Shown: in pieces, positions 12,601 to 24,800 of the stretch
Layout: every line of letters begins with the position of its first letter
Position numbering within the stretch: position 1 is the first letter of the stretch
Origin: Gymnopus androsaceus JB14
Taxonomy: Eukaryota > Basidiomycota > Agaricomycetes > Agaricales > Omphalotaceae
NCBI GenBank assembly: GCA_009733575.1
Contig: ML769392.1
Span: 496,001-560,000 of the forward strand
DNA length: 64,000 nucleotides
Reading direction: 5' to 3'
Notes under the pieces: model-generated
What the model saw: the letters and a program-made list of their open reading frames with translations, nothing else
Told to the model about the DNA's origin: nothing
Databases searched by the model: none
Program-made: the position numbers and the translations under genes

Positions 12601-13146
12601 ATGATATCAAAAGCCAAGTCGAACACTTGGCGGATCTCATGAGCGAATGTGAGTTCCTTGATTCAAAGTCCATCTTCTCATCTGACATGTCTCCTAGTAC
12701 CCGGAAAACGATATGCCTTGACCCTTCAAGTCATGCTGAAGAGGTTCAAAGGCCGGAAATCTGCTTCTGTTTCACGTTCACCGAAAACAACACGAGAACC
12801 TCATCGCCCCGCGAATGTTACGGACAACAATCCGAGCAGCTCTATGCAAGCTGCTCCAGTTCCTTATTCCCCTGTATACGAAACTAACTTTGGAGCACAC
12901 CCTGAGAATGTGCTCGTTGGCAATCACCCTCAAATGCCACCTCAGCAGCATGTTCAGCATCACCAACAATACCTTCAACATACAGATGCTGAGAACATTT
13001 GGCGTGGATTCGCGATGACTTCGAATGAGCAACTTCCTGTTTGGATTTCTGACCAAACATTGGGTGGAAATACCTTCTCCCAAAACGGAATGGACGCATT
13101 TTTACTTCCAGCTGATTATCTGCCAGTGCCAGCGCAAATTTGGTAG
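9682..13146 (+). CDS. Zn(II)2Cys6 fungal transcription factor
   Basis: Nuclear DNA-binding regulator of the Gal4 type. The zinc cluster CxxCx6CxnCxxCx6C is visible as RACNACRKQKMRCEG followed by CKRCRNAGLEC. It is followed by a coiled-coil dimerisation stretch (RIRSLEAHVADIRHSQ), a long Ser/Pro/Gln-rich linker, and the middle homology region with the family motif FDYNVDTYEALHERSPF and the later YAVHYTQVVAVFVASLLLRLSRL. About 13 exons. Two are micro-exons: 9849-9856 (8 nt), which supplies the first zinc-binding Cys, and 12412-12417 (6 nt), which completes the AVHYTQ motif. The start ATG at 9682 is in frame with an upstream ATG at 9625; I prefer 9682 because the upstream residues look like leader. 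The stop is TAG at 13144-13146. Target genes cannot be told from sequence. Confidence 0.9.
9849..9856 (+). other. 8-nt micro-exon in the zinc-cluster gene
   Basis: Exon GTGCCTGC lies between an intron ending ctatttag and one starting gtaagt. Joining ..CCAC + GTGCCTGC + AATGCC.. restores R-A-C-N-A-C, the start of the Zn2Cys6 cluster. Skipping it shifts the frame and deletes the first zinc ligand. Confidence 0.85.
12412..12417 (+). other. 6-nt micro-exon in the zinc-cluster gene
   Basis: Exon CTGTCC is bounded by introns 12362-12411 and 12418-12468. It joins KY and YTQVV into KYAVHYTQVV, a conserved stretch of the fungal transcription-factor middle region. Skipping it would remove two residues and keep the frame. 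Confidence 0.75.
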
Positions 13147-13299
13147 TGGACTTTATGTTGTACTGTATTTGTTGTGCTCTTTTAGTTACCCGAGTTTGTG
13201 TATGTTCTTGATCTTGTACGTAAGAAACTGTAAGTATAAATTGTTTTGACATGCTATAATTCGCTTTGGCTTCCCTTTTGATCTTAACCTTGAACGACG

Positions 13300-15643
13300 A
13301 TGAGCCAACGAAAACGACAGTCTTTATCTCGCCCGCCTTCTATTCAACCGAAACATTCTCAACTTGACAGAAATATCGATTACTCTACTGCGTCTTCCGT
13401 CAACTCGGCCGCGTCGTTTCATACAGCAAACTCCAATCTAAACAATCCCTTCACTGAAACGAATGAACCGCCTCTATTTCGGCGAGCTGACAGTGACCTT
13501 GAAGGTGGAGACCAAAGATCAGACTCAACTAAACTCGGCGCATTTTCGAAGCTCACTTCAATCCTATCGCCCAACTCGCTCATTCCCGAAAACATTTCTC
13601 CTCGCAAACAATCTGACGCTACTCTCGTTGAAGAAGAAGATGACGACAAATACACTTCTTTCAAAAGTCGAAGTCGCACTTTGAAACGACTCTCTCAGGT
13701 CAGCTCAGGTCTGAAGCCCGCTGCGGTGCCGATTTTGTCTGTGCTTCAGCGTACACGTCGCCCTTCTGAAATCACGCGTAATGTCGAAGGTATTCCTCCT
13801 GTGTGCATGTTCGTGGCGTGAACTCATCAATTCCAAATTTCCAATAGATATCGTGGCGAGGCAAAAGTTCATTCTCAAGCTCTCCAAAGCTTTACTTTCA
13901 TTCGGGGCGCCATCTCACAGAATCACTTCACAACTCGCCGCGGCGGCTGAGATTCTCGGGGCTGAAGCTGGTACGTGCGACTGTAAATATTCCAACCATT
14001 AGCCAACTAATGCGATCCAGAATTTGTTCATCTGCCTAATATCATCATCGTTTCAATCAAAAGCGGCCCCGATTCTCCTTCTTCAAGAACCTACTTTGTA
14101 CGCGCCACGGGACGCGTAGCCCTTACATCACTTCATCAAGTACACTTGATTTATCGCGATGTCCTGCACGACAAGATTGGCACAGAAGCAGGTACCCAGG
14201 CTCTCCGAAAACTTCTTCGAGAACATCCCATATATCCACTCTACTTTCGTTGCATCTTGGCTTTTTTCGCAGCATCTGTCATCTGCGTTGTATCGTTCGG
14301 AGGATCGTTTCTTGACATGTGGTTTAGCGGGGTGTGCGCTTGTGTATTGCAATACTTGGGCTTGAATGCTGCTCATAAAAGTGCCATGTATGCAAATGTT
14401 TACGAGTACGCTACTGATTACTTCTCCTTCATTGCCAGGAACTCACTTTACCGTAGAATCTCTGTCTCTATCATCGTTGCATTCGTTGCAAGAGCTTTGA
14501 GCAACATTCCTGGTAACTTGTTCTGTTATAGCGCTATTTCTTCTGCAGGCGTCGTCCTCATTCTACCGGGGTTCACTGTTTGTGAGTGCCAGAATCTCCA
14601 GTTTTTACTGCCACGGTGGTCAGGCTAATAAATGTCCAGTGGTCAGCGCCTTGGAACTCATGTCAAGAAACATATTCTGTGGCTCCGTCAGGATTGTATA
14701 TGCTGTTATATACACGTTGTTTTTAGTAAGTTACTAGATATTCTTGTTTGGTACTAGTCACTAATTTATCGTAGGGATTCGGCTTAACAATCGGCTCTGA
14801 TTTCTATCTAGTTGTCGATCGTCGGGCTAGAAAATCTTACTATTCCAGCAACGTTCCCAGCAACCTGACTTACACTCATGGGCGGTTTGTATTGGCCAAT
14901 GGAAGCTCCCCTTTCATCCCTATTCAAGGAGTCCTTGGTCAAGCCAACGCTTTGAATTACGAACAGCAGCATCTTGTCAAAGGTATGGCTTTGTTCAACC
15001 TTTACCGAAAGAAAGCTCGCTCATGCAATCCTGTAGGTTGCTTTAGAGACTCGTCTTGGCACTGGATGAAGCAGCCGTTTCCGTGGTGGACATTGCTCTT
15101 TCTAGTTCCACTATACTCTACCCTTTCCTCTCTGGGCAACCTCCAACGATTTCGAAGCGTGCAGTTGCCGGTCATGGTTTTGTTCTCTTGCTGTTCCTAT
15201 GCGGCCAACAGAAGTACCAGTATAGTACTGCCTGGACGAACAGATATTGTGGCGGCTGCCGGTGCGTTTGTGATTGGATTGCTCGGAAACATTTATTCTC
15301 GGGTGATTGGAGGTACTGCTTTCACATCGATGGTGACTGGCGTACTGTTCTTGGTCCCGGTATGTAGTATATTCGAATATTCGAACCAAAATCTGAACTC
15401 TGTCTAGTCTGGTATCGCTCAGGGAGGAGGAGTCACTCAAACTTATCAGTCATCTGCGGAACAATACTCGACTGGGTTTTCGCTTGCGCTTCGTATGATT
15501 TCTGTAGCTTCTGGTGTTACGATTGGGCTCTTTGTGAGTCAAGTTCTAGGTGAGCTATACAATACGTCCGCAAAGTTCAAACTGACGATATTCCAGTTTA
15601 TTTGTTTGGAACACGAAAGAACGCCGCTCACTTTGCGTTCTGA
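13300..15643 (+). CDS. PRM10: PRM10-like / ThrE-family multispanning membrane protein
   Basis: Homologue of yeast pheromone-regulated membrane protein 10, a family related to bacterial threonine/serine exporters (ThrE, DUF1212). The N-terminal ~165 residues are soluble, Ser- and charge-rich (MSQRKRQSLSRPPSIQ..). The conserved cytosolic start of the ThrE fold follows (RQKFILKLSKALLSFGAPSHRITSQL), with about ten hydrophobic helices through two half-domains, the second including DIVAAAGAFVIGLLGNIYSR and a Gly-rich GIAQGGG loop. About eight exons; one intron runs from GTATGGCTTTG to a TGTAG near 15040. The stop is TGA at 15641-15643. No frame breaks. Start ATG 13300 follows about 150 bp of intergenic sequence after the Zn2Cys6 gene on the same strand. 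The natural substrate of fungal members is unknown. Confidence 0.88.
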
Positions 15644-15809
15644 ATGATACCTTTAGCATTGGGTAGAGCAAGATTATGATACGGTTAAGTATAGAATACA
15701 ACAAGTTATGTATAGGAATACCCTTAGAGATAGCAAGAAGGGATGTATGATAAAGGATGTATGATACGAATAATTCTACTGGTACTCTAACGATTAGCCC
15801 AAGTGATTC

Positions 15810-18800
15810 TCAGTTGAAAAGTTCTTCGAGCTCTTCCATACGACGAGCTGTCATGTCCGCCTTACTCATGGGCTGACCCAAAGTCATGTTTGCTAAGGCA
15901 GTCTTCTTCCTTTGAACAGCCAAAAGACGATCTTCAATGGAATTTTCGATAATGAGTTTGACCGTGACAACAGGTCGGGTTTGTCCAAGTCGATGCTACA
16001 GATTGATGAGCAAAGCGGCGAACTAATGATACCAAGATACTCACAATCCGGTCGACAGCTTGATTTTCGACCGCAGGGTTCCTAGTTTTCACATCAATAC
16101 AACAGCCAGAACAGTATCAAAAAATCGCACCAATAAGGGTCCATGAGATAGACTCTTTGAGCGGCCGTAAGATTTAGCCCTACACCACCTGCCTTCAAGC
16201 TGACAAGTAAGACTTCGCAACTAGGTTCGTGTTTGAGGGCATCCATCGCTCGTGTACGATCATCTCGCTTCATCGTACCGTCTAGACGGTCATAACGGAT
16301 TCCTGCAGCTTCTAGAGCGTCTTCAATTCTTCAGAAGGCGAATAGCTTGTTAGTACAAACGATGTAAAACGAGATAACCTTACTTGTCAAGCATGGACGT
16401 CCACTGAGAGCTACATCAAACGTTAGTGAGATATCTGGGAGAAGCACGAAAGAGCTTACAAAACTACTGTTTTCACTACACCATCGTCTAATTGATTCCC
16501 CTTCTCGTCGGTCATTTGTATATCAATTGATTCAGGGTCATAATTAGCAGAGTATGGATTCGCTTTTGAGAATTGGACGAGATCTCCCAAGAGCGCTCGG
16601 ACTTTGGTTGAAGGGGTAAAAGGCAGCGCTTGGCCCTTCTGGCGCTTTTCGCGTTTGGCTGGCTTCTTCTTTGTCGTGAGGTTGTTCTCCAGGTAGTCCG
16701 ATTTCACTTCGAGCGCATCGCTGGGTTGTAGAGGTGTTTGGCATGCCGGACAAGGGGCGGCGGAATATGTGGAATGCTGGAAAACCTCGGGCCACTCTGG
16801 ATGAACGCACTGACGATAGCAGCCAATACAAAACAGATGTTGACACCGGGTGAGGATGGCTTTCGGATGCGTAGGGCTACTCGCGCGAGTGGAAGCTCTA
16901 GAGGAAGAATTCTTCAACTTCTTCGGTCGCTTAGGCGCGCTCTGGATGTCGTCCTCGCCCATATTCTCACTACCGGCGCAAAGCTCTGCGCTGCATTCGA
17001 CGCATTGGGTCATACCGGCTTCGCGAAGGAAACCAAAGATAACGTTTGCATGAGGTGGCGTGAGACCGTCCCTCTCGATCGCAGCTACCGTCTCCTTCAT
17101 TGAAGCAAGTGTCTGGTCTCCTGCATTCAGCCCCTTGCCCTCAACCAGTTCAAAATGATCACAGAATCTGACGAAGACGCAGGATTTTCTGCAAGATACC
17201 GACATAGTTCTTCATAACCTCGTTGTTGTTCGACATCTCTGCAAACTCCGCCTTGGACTCGTTGAAGAAACTGGTCATAGATGCCTTGTTCTTGCGAGTC
17301 GAATTTGAGTAAACGGAGTTCGTCATGTCGAGGAGGAAGGGTGAGAATTCGCTTGCCGTCCTCAGTCGTCGATTCCTTGGTTCGACGAAGTGTGATACAC
17401 TTCATAACCATCTGAAGACGATCAACACCTATCTGCTGTGCGAATTTGACTGGGGAACCTATCCACTCGGTCCAGACATTCTTGTCGTCCAACGGACTCA
17501 AACGGAGGAATTTGATGAGAGCGAATACATCATCGAGCTTGTTCTGAACAGGTGTACCAGTCAGACACAGTCTCCGGTCTGCTACGAGGTCGCAACATGC
17601 GCGACTTGCAACGGTCCCGGTTTCTTTGATGCAGCTAGATACAAAACGTGAGTATACCGGGAGTGAGGGCGGCAGACCATGCTTACTGTGCTTCATCAAG
17701 TACTACCCTAAACCAGTGAATACTCTGTAAGGCACTGGTGGCTTCATTGGCATGGAGGATAGTCGCCTTTTTCCTCTTTGTCCCTTTCTTCGGCTTCGGC
17801 AACCTTAATATTTGGTTGCCATATTCATCCATGTCTACTCCACCTGCACCGTCTGGGTCGCTCTCGTCCTCCTCTCCAGCTTCTGCACTGGCAATGCTAC
17901 GACTCTGCTTTGAATATTCCGACGCAAGTGTCGCATAAGTCGTAATGACCGCATCGAAATCGGCCAGGAACGCCGGATCTGGTCGACGTGCATTCCCGTG
18001 GTAGACGTACACTCGCAAAGGTGTACCATCTCGTGAGCGACCAGCCTTTGTATTCAGCTTCACGTCGCCAATAAGAGCCATTGGTTGAGACGAAGATGAA
18101 GATGCCGTGCATGCTGCCGAGGACGACGCTGAAGTACTTGATGTACCTCCCGCACCACCGAAAACGAAAACTTCACCCTTCCAATGCTCCTTAAACTGGT
18201 CTTCCCAATTGGCAACCGTCGAGAGGGGGCATATAATGAGCGTAGCACGGCTTTTGACCTTGATACGGGACGCACGAACATACTCGGAGGCCATCCTTTC
18301 CTGCATCCTCTGGGCTTTAGCCTTAGCTTTGGCCGAAGATGCAACTGGATCAGGCATTCCCCACACGCTGCCTGAAAAGGAAAAGGGGTCTGGCTGTTCT
18401 GCTTCTGGACTGGGAGGGAATGCAGGCTCGACCTGCTCCACGGGACCAGAAGCAAAAGCCTTTGCGGATTGCAAGGTAGCTGCGATAAGAGATACGCAGG
18501 TGATGGTTTTACCTAGACCCATCTACAAGGACAGATTACTATTAGTGGATATGGAACATGGAAAAATACAACAACATACATCGTCCGCGAGAATTGCGCC
18601 TTTTGTTTCTTGCGGTTCCTCGAAGGACTCTTTCTCTGTGATAGCATGCAACCAAAAGTCCTGCCCAGTCATCCCCTTCTGGTGTCGCTGCCAAAGCGAA
18701 GAAGAATTGCCATCGGAGTCTGATGTTTCTCGTTCGCGTTCCAGCAGGAACGTGAGAGCCTTCTTCTGATGTGGGTACAGATTAGTAGCTATTTCAGGGG

Positions 18801-20074
18801 CTGAAATAAAGTTGGTGAGCGAATGGAGAACATATAGGTTAATAGTATTCGTACCAGCTTCGGTCTCTTGCAATTGATCACCCCCTAAATCAGCTTTTTT
18901 GAACACTTCGTCGACCCTGTGCACTTCGACACTTTTTGAAGAGACTTGAGAATTAGTCCAGCGTGATGCATTGTTGGGGAGATAACCCATTCTGTTGTTG
19001 GCGTGTAAAACTTGATTGTGACCGCCGGGTGGAGGATTGTGGGGATTAAAATAATAGAAAGGATTGTACTTTCGTAGATCGTACGGAGGTGAAGGATGAT
19101 CTAACAATAGCCCGTTTTGAAGCATAAATGGGCCAACGACGGGTATATTCCCTTTGGGGGTGTAAATCATCATTTGGAGAGGTAAGATGGGAAGCTAACA
19201 AGGACCAGATTAATTTTTGAGAAAAAAGAGAACAGGTAGAACGTACATTGGGTGGCCCTTTCCGGACTTTAGCTTCTACTTTGATCAAACCTTTGCCCAA
19301 CATTCCCCCAATATTTGTAGCGACCTTCTGCTCGACCACCCCAAACGAGTCACAAACACCATTTCCAGGAACATTGCTCGGTATCTTGATGTGAATCGTT
19401 TCGGTGCCCTCAACTTTTGTCGGGGTATGCTCGTATTGCAGCCTGACTGGAACCCAAACAGGTTCCGTGACGCTAGGGTCCTGTATGATATAAGGGACAG
19501 GATAGAGCACGAGAGCAGTCGCTGTAAGTTGGCCAATACATATAGGTGTCCTGGCATCCAAGTCGGGAGGCAGTGTGTTCCCATTTTGGAAATGGTACTG
19601 CTGTGGAGGAGGAGAGGGAGATCCCGTAAGATCTATGACGTTGCTGGTCGAAGACCGGGATAGAGGAGGATATGTCGAGGGTTGAGGGGGCACTGACACT
19701 GGTACGGACGCGGGAGCGCGAGGCGCTTTGTGAGGGAAAAAAGCTGCTGAAGTTGAAGGACCAGCAAATGGAGGTCTATACATATCTGGAGCAGGTGCAG
19801 GAGCAATCCTGGGATGCTGAGAATTTGTAAAGATGCTGGGATTCACAAATGGATTTTCCGAATGAATTGGATTGGGTGAAGAAAACGAAGCGGAGCGCGA
19901 CGCGAAAAGGGCAGTAGCCGAGCCATTTCGCGACGGAATTCCGTCTACGCGCATCCGTTTATGCATTCTAGGGTTAATATACTGGTCAAGATCATCATCG
20001 TCCTCCCCCGTCAAGTCAATTAGATCATTGGAAAGAGAGGAAGTTGGAGTTGGAGGTAGCTGCTGAGAAGCCAT
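15810..20074 (-). CDS. HLTF/Rad5-like SNF2 ATPase with HIRAN and RING domains
   Basis: DNA-damage-tolerance translocase/ubiquitin ligase of the Rad5/HLTF group. Order from the N-terminus: a hydrophobic-acidic motif NDLIDLTGEDDDD, repeated in form as NVIDLTGSPS (both look like SUMO-interacting motifs); a HIRAN-type region (CIGQLTATALVLYPVPYI to KGLIKVEAKVRKGP); SNF2 motor with ADDMGLGKT (Walker A), a long Ser-rich insertion, motif II DEAQ, and LTGTPVQNKLDD; a C3HC4 RING (CVECSAELC .. CQHLFCIGCYRQC .. CPACQ); and helicase C-terminal lobe ending GQPMSKADMTARRMEELEELFN. The stop is TGA at 15812-15810. About ten exons. I chose ATG 20074 (MASQQLPPTP); an in-frame ATG at 20188 would add 38 residues that look like untranslated leader. 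DEAQ in place of DEAH/DEAA is within family variation. Confidence 0.88.
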
Positions 20075-20370
20075 CGAGCTGCGATGCTGATCGCTGGTCG
20101 TCGAGGACAAGAGACCCCAGTCAAGAAAAGATGATTTATCGTCGAGTGACAGCTGAAAGAAACAACAACCGTATATCCGCTCTCTCATGTGATGACTAAT
20201 CGGAAAACCATCCTCGGGCGGGCGAACGCTGCTTACTCAGTAGTTGCGGAAAACGTCGGCCTTGAGCTCATACTCACTTACAAAGAGATAACACGAGCTC
20301 GGGATATGGGACAGACAGATCCTTAGTACTTATTAATAATAAAAGTATCTTTAAATTCACATCCCAATAT

Positions 20371-20422
20371 TGTACCATTTTGATCAGTTCATTCATCCTG
20401 ACGAGCTGATCAAAATGGTACA
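20371..20422 (-). repeat. Perfect 17-bp inverted repeat (hairpin) just 3' of the RNase III-like ORF
   Basis: Left arm 20371-20387 and right arm 20406-20422 are exact reverse complements (TGTACCATTTTGATCAG / CTGATCAAAATGGTACA) with an 18-nt loop, and G-T pairs extend the stem slightly. On the minus strand the stem begins four bases after the TAG stop of the RNase III-like gene, so it should lie in that mRNA's 3' UTR. It could be a structured 3'-UTR element, a processing signal or a tiny palindromic element. No target-site duplication is visible. Confidence 0.85.
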
Positions 20423-20426
20423 GCAT

Positions 20427-21620
20427 CTAAGACCACCCTAGATTATACCAAGCTTGCTTCGCAGCCTCCTCTTTAGCAACCTGCTTCGAGCCTCCAGTAC
20501 CAACTCCCTTGATGATGCCATTGACTGTATAATAAAGAACAAGTCAATGATAGAACTGCAACAGAATATACACAAGGCTCACCACAACATCGAACTGTCC
20601 ACTTCCCTGCATGCGAAGGTCCCATGAAGTCACTGGGATATTCTACTTTCACGCGCCGCTGCGAAGCCGTCTGGTTAAACAGAGGCAGAAATGCAAGGTT
20701 GGGTTGAGCAGGCGTCAGGGGATTTGCAAAAGTATTGTATTGAGTTTGATTATAACCGGATGGATAAACAGTCGGAGGAGTAAATGGCATAGAAGAGACA
20801 GACGGGCCAGGCTGAGCAGCGCAGAATACCGCAACCGGATCCGACTTGATTTTCTTCTGAGGTGGTGGTCGATTCGGAGCATTGTTAACGTACGGCGGAG
20901 GGCCAGCAGAGGTTTGGGGTTCACCGGTGTTCATAGACGTCGGTGGACTGGTTTCAGCAGTGGCTCTAGTAGAGTGAATGGGAGTATTGTCACTGATTAA
21001 ATTTTCGAGCCATTGTTGCACCTGTTCAAGTGCTCCAGAGTCTCTATATAGGCCGCCGATATATGCATGGAATAACGTTTGGGTTTCCTGGTGGCGCATT
21101 ACGAGAACCAAAGAATAAATATTACGCTTGATATAAAAAGTCGATAATTCACCTCGGGTGTCATTAGAGATGGAACGACTTCTGCAGTACATCGTACTTT
21201 TTTTCTTAGTCCATACATTGAAACCCACCCATCGAGGTTCTCTTCAGAGAGAATACTCTTCCGTTGCTCCTATAAACCTAGTAGTGAATATCGAATATTG
21301 AGTCAGAACAGGTAGCTGACCAGCATTTCCAATCCCGACAACACGGGAGTTCGATTGAATAAAGCAGCAGTAATCGCAGTGTCCAGTACTTGTTTTCCTA
21401 ACTCAGCCAGTCGCTCGTTGTCAAAGTCTTCAGAACCTCCATCGGATCTGCGCAAAGATCTATGCGTTAGCACCTGTAAGAGAATTTCTCCGCTGATTTT
21501 TGGTAAGGGAGGAATGCCAGAGCGGGACGATGAGTCGTCGGTTTGTCGGTTGCTGTTTGTTGCTCCAGACCAGGTGCGTTTCAGGCTAATACTGCTGGCG
21601 GTAGTGAAAGTCGAGTTCAT
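20427..21620 (-). CDS. RNase III-like domain + dsRNA-binding domain protein, probably catalytically inactive
   Basis: The N-terminal exon carries a RNase III fold: ISGEILLQVLTHRSLRR, then NERLAELGKQVLDTAITAAL at the position of the family signature (normally NERLEFLGDSVL). The second signature lies downstream (ETQTLFHAYIGGLYRDSG). By this alignment the four metal-binding acids are lost: the E41 and D45 equivalents are A and K, and the D114 and E117 equivalents are T and H. After a Pro/Ser-rich linker of about 90 residues comes a dsRBD (LPLFNQTASQRRVKVEY .. GKWTVRC .. GVGTGGSKQVAKEEAAKQAW). Four exons or so; stop TAG 20429-20427. Start ATG 21620 chosen; ATG 21683 is also in frame. Known relatives with dead RNase III folds are mitoribosomal mL44-type proteins. 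The long disordered linker argues for another role, so function is open. Confidence 0.8.
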
Positions 21621-21847
21621 TCCAAGGTGAGAGTAGGATAATAAGTAACGAAAAGCACGAGAACAACTTGAACTGAGTTTCAAATTTCACAATTGTTGTC
21701 AAAGGGTAGCGCTTACTGGGCGCTTACTAGCATGTACATATGTGATTCATTATCTATATAGGTAGCTAGATACTGTTTGTAGAATTAATCTACAGCGAAC
21801 AAGATAATAAGTGCAGGAAATAATAATAGTGATCATGAAGGTCTAGT

Positions 21848-24800
21848 CTACGTTCTCTCGAGCTGTGATCTACGAGCGTGATGTCTGTGGAGCGTCTCTG
21901 CCACCTGTCCCATCTGAGGAATTGTGCTCAGCCGGTTAGCTGCTCTGAGAAGACCATCTACAATGGCAGTTTGAGAATAAATTTGAGAGAGAGAGCAATA
22001 GATGTACCTAAAGGCCCATTGAGGACCCCACAATCTTTGAGTTTGTGTAGAGGCCCATCGCAAACAGCACACGTCTCTTCAGGGATAATTTGCTGTTTCG
22101 GTTTCTTCGAGGAAGGCTCGGAAGATGACGGAGACGAAGGACGTTTTCCAGCTCCGGTAGGGTTGACTCCGTTGCGATGAACAGTAGAAAGACCAACCAA
22201 CGCGGAGGTTCCAGAGGGGCCTGCGTCGGGGGCAACTTGCCTCGAAGGCCCGGCGGGGGCTGTTTGCCTCGAAGATCCTGCATTATTGCTCACAGCAGGG
22301 CTAACATGTACAAACTTCGCCACCGTCGGTCCTTGTTTCTTGGTCACAGCCGGGGTTTGTGTCTTTGGTACTGCTTGCCGGGGGGCTCTGACGGGATACA
22401 GCGGCTGTCCATAGATCATCCTTTCGTGCCCACGTCTGCGAAGGACTTCGTCAATTGAATTCACAGCAGCGCACTGTATAGACTTGATTAGAGGAATTAT
22501 GGATTACTACGAGAAGGATAACGCACTCTGTGTTCGTATGATTCATCTTCTGTATGCATTATCAGCATTTCGCGGTACTCGACCAGATTCTCAGATGATT
22601 CTGTCATTGGACAATTCCCAGGACCGTGACGTTGACCGCACAAACCACATAGACCAGGAGGAACGTTCGTCGCAGGGAACGGACTCGAAAGCGTTGCTTT
22701 GGATTTTCCCTTCTTGTTCTTTTCGGGCGCTAGGTCTTCGACCTCCACCGCATCTACCTCGCTTTCAGAGGATCCGCTAGCATCAGAAATGTGTTCAGAG
22801 CCACCATACACCGATTCGCCATCCGAATTCCTATTGCGGGATTTCTTGGGCGTATCGAAGTCAATAGCATACTGCAATTAAACAATTAGCGGAAGAACAA
22901 AGAACAAAAATATAACCCTACGTTGATAGCAGCTGCAGCTTTACGGCGTACATTACGTCGGCTTCCTCTTCCAGACTCCTCCTCTTCCTGTGCTTGCTTT
23001 TTAGCTCTCTCTTCGTTGATTTTCTGAAGGGTCTGAGCCCAAGAGTCGACTTCAAATTGATCGTCATCAGCAACTTCCTCAAGCTCATCTTTGTCTGCCG
23101 TCCAAATCTTTGCAAAAGAGAACGCAGCGCCCTCCTTGGGAGCAGTCTCTTCATCTCCTTCTTTCTCGGTCTTGGCGATAAGATTGTCGATATCCAACTC
23201 GGAGTCTGAGCTTGAATTAAGGCAAAATGAAGTGTTATGTTTCGCTTGACTTACAGACGATATCCTTGGAATTATCCGAAGTTCCATCGAACAAGTCGTT
23301 GAGCTCCGTATGTCAAGATAGATTGGACGTTTTCTCCAGCCGAATCATCGTCATCCATTTTTTGCACGATAAGATGGTCCAAGACAAGTTTCTTCTTGCC
23401 AATTTGCATAATGCGTTCTGCTAAATAGTATGATCAGTAAAAAAATATGCAAAAGCCAGCAATAGACAAGAATAACCTTCAGCTGAGTCTTTCACAACTA
23501 ACTTGAACACTAGACAAGTTTTCTTCTGCCCGAAACGATGCGCTCGCGCAATAGCCTGCATTGTAAGTTTAGTACAACAACTGTTGAGGCTAATGTAATC
23601 CAACCTGCAAATCCTGGTGAGGATTGAAGTCGGGATCAAATATAATGACAGTGTCTGCTGTCTGAAATAATAGTTAGCAATTGTTGAATCATTCATAGAT
23701 AACCATTCTTACGAAAAGGTTAATTCCAACGCTCTGATTTTTGCTTCATTAACCAATGTAAAAAATAATTCGACGTTTCTACTCACCCCTGCCCGGGTAG
23801 TTAAAAGATAAATGAAGATATCGGAATTAGGTCGGTTGAATTCATCCATCCCTTTTTGCCTGTCAGTTCCTTTTGTGTTGCCATCCTGTTGAGAGTGAAC
23901 AAAGACACAGAATGTTGAAGGAATAGCGTCTTACCAAGCGCAAGAACTTGTGTCCTTCGCCCGTCAAAAAGTCTTCGATGATATTGAGGGCGATCACAAA
24001 CTGAGGGATGTTAGTCTCGATGCACGAGCCAGCCAGAAACAAAAATAACTACCTGACTGAATATTAGAACTCGATGTCCTCGTGCTTTCAGCTTTGGAAG
24101 AAGGTCTCTGAGCAGCCGCAATTTAGCGCTAGCACTAATGAGTTTTTCATGAGTTTCTTCAGTTGACAGGTGGCGTGGCTCGATGTCTTCGTCGTATAGG
24201 TAGGGGTGCTGTAGGCATCTACACAGACCCAGATCAATAAAAACAAGAGAATTGACGATTGCTCTAAACATACTTGCGCAGCTGCATTAACATATTGTTA
24301 ATATTGGCCTTGCGCGTAGTGGGATTCGGGCCAGTTGGTTGCAATAGACCTTGTAGTAACTCGACATTGTGGCCTACAATGGTCCTCAGTAGATATCGAG
24401 ATTGAGGAAGAAGGTACATACTAAGAATTGAGCGATAGACTTCCTTCTGAAGAGAAGACATTGAGAGTGGTACAATAACCTCATTCTACAGAAGATGATG
24501 AGTGAGTTGTGAGAAGAGAAGGGAACCGAAATAGAGACCTTGGGAGGTAAATCAAGTACTTCGCTTTTGATGCGACGAAGAAAATAAGGTCTTAAGAGAT
24601 TATGCAGTTGTTTGACAAGATCCTCGTCGAGGTCAGCATACTCTCTTTCGAGAGCGGGTAGATCATTCCAATTAGCAGGGTCCAAGAAGTTCATGAGATT
24701 GAAAAGTTCGCGCATGTTGTTGTTAAGAGGAGTCTATGGAAGGCGTCAATAAGTACAGTGTATGAGAAAAGATATAACACACCCCAGTCATAATAATACG

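Noticed and set aside
20371..20422. Bacterial-type intrinsic terminator
   Set aside because: The context is a eukaryotic nuclear genome, and no T-tract follows the stem on the transcribed strand.
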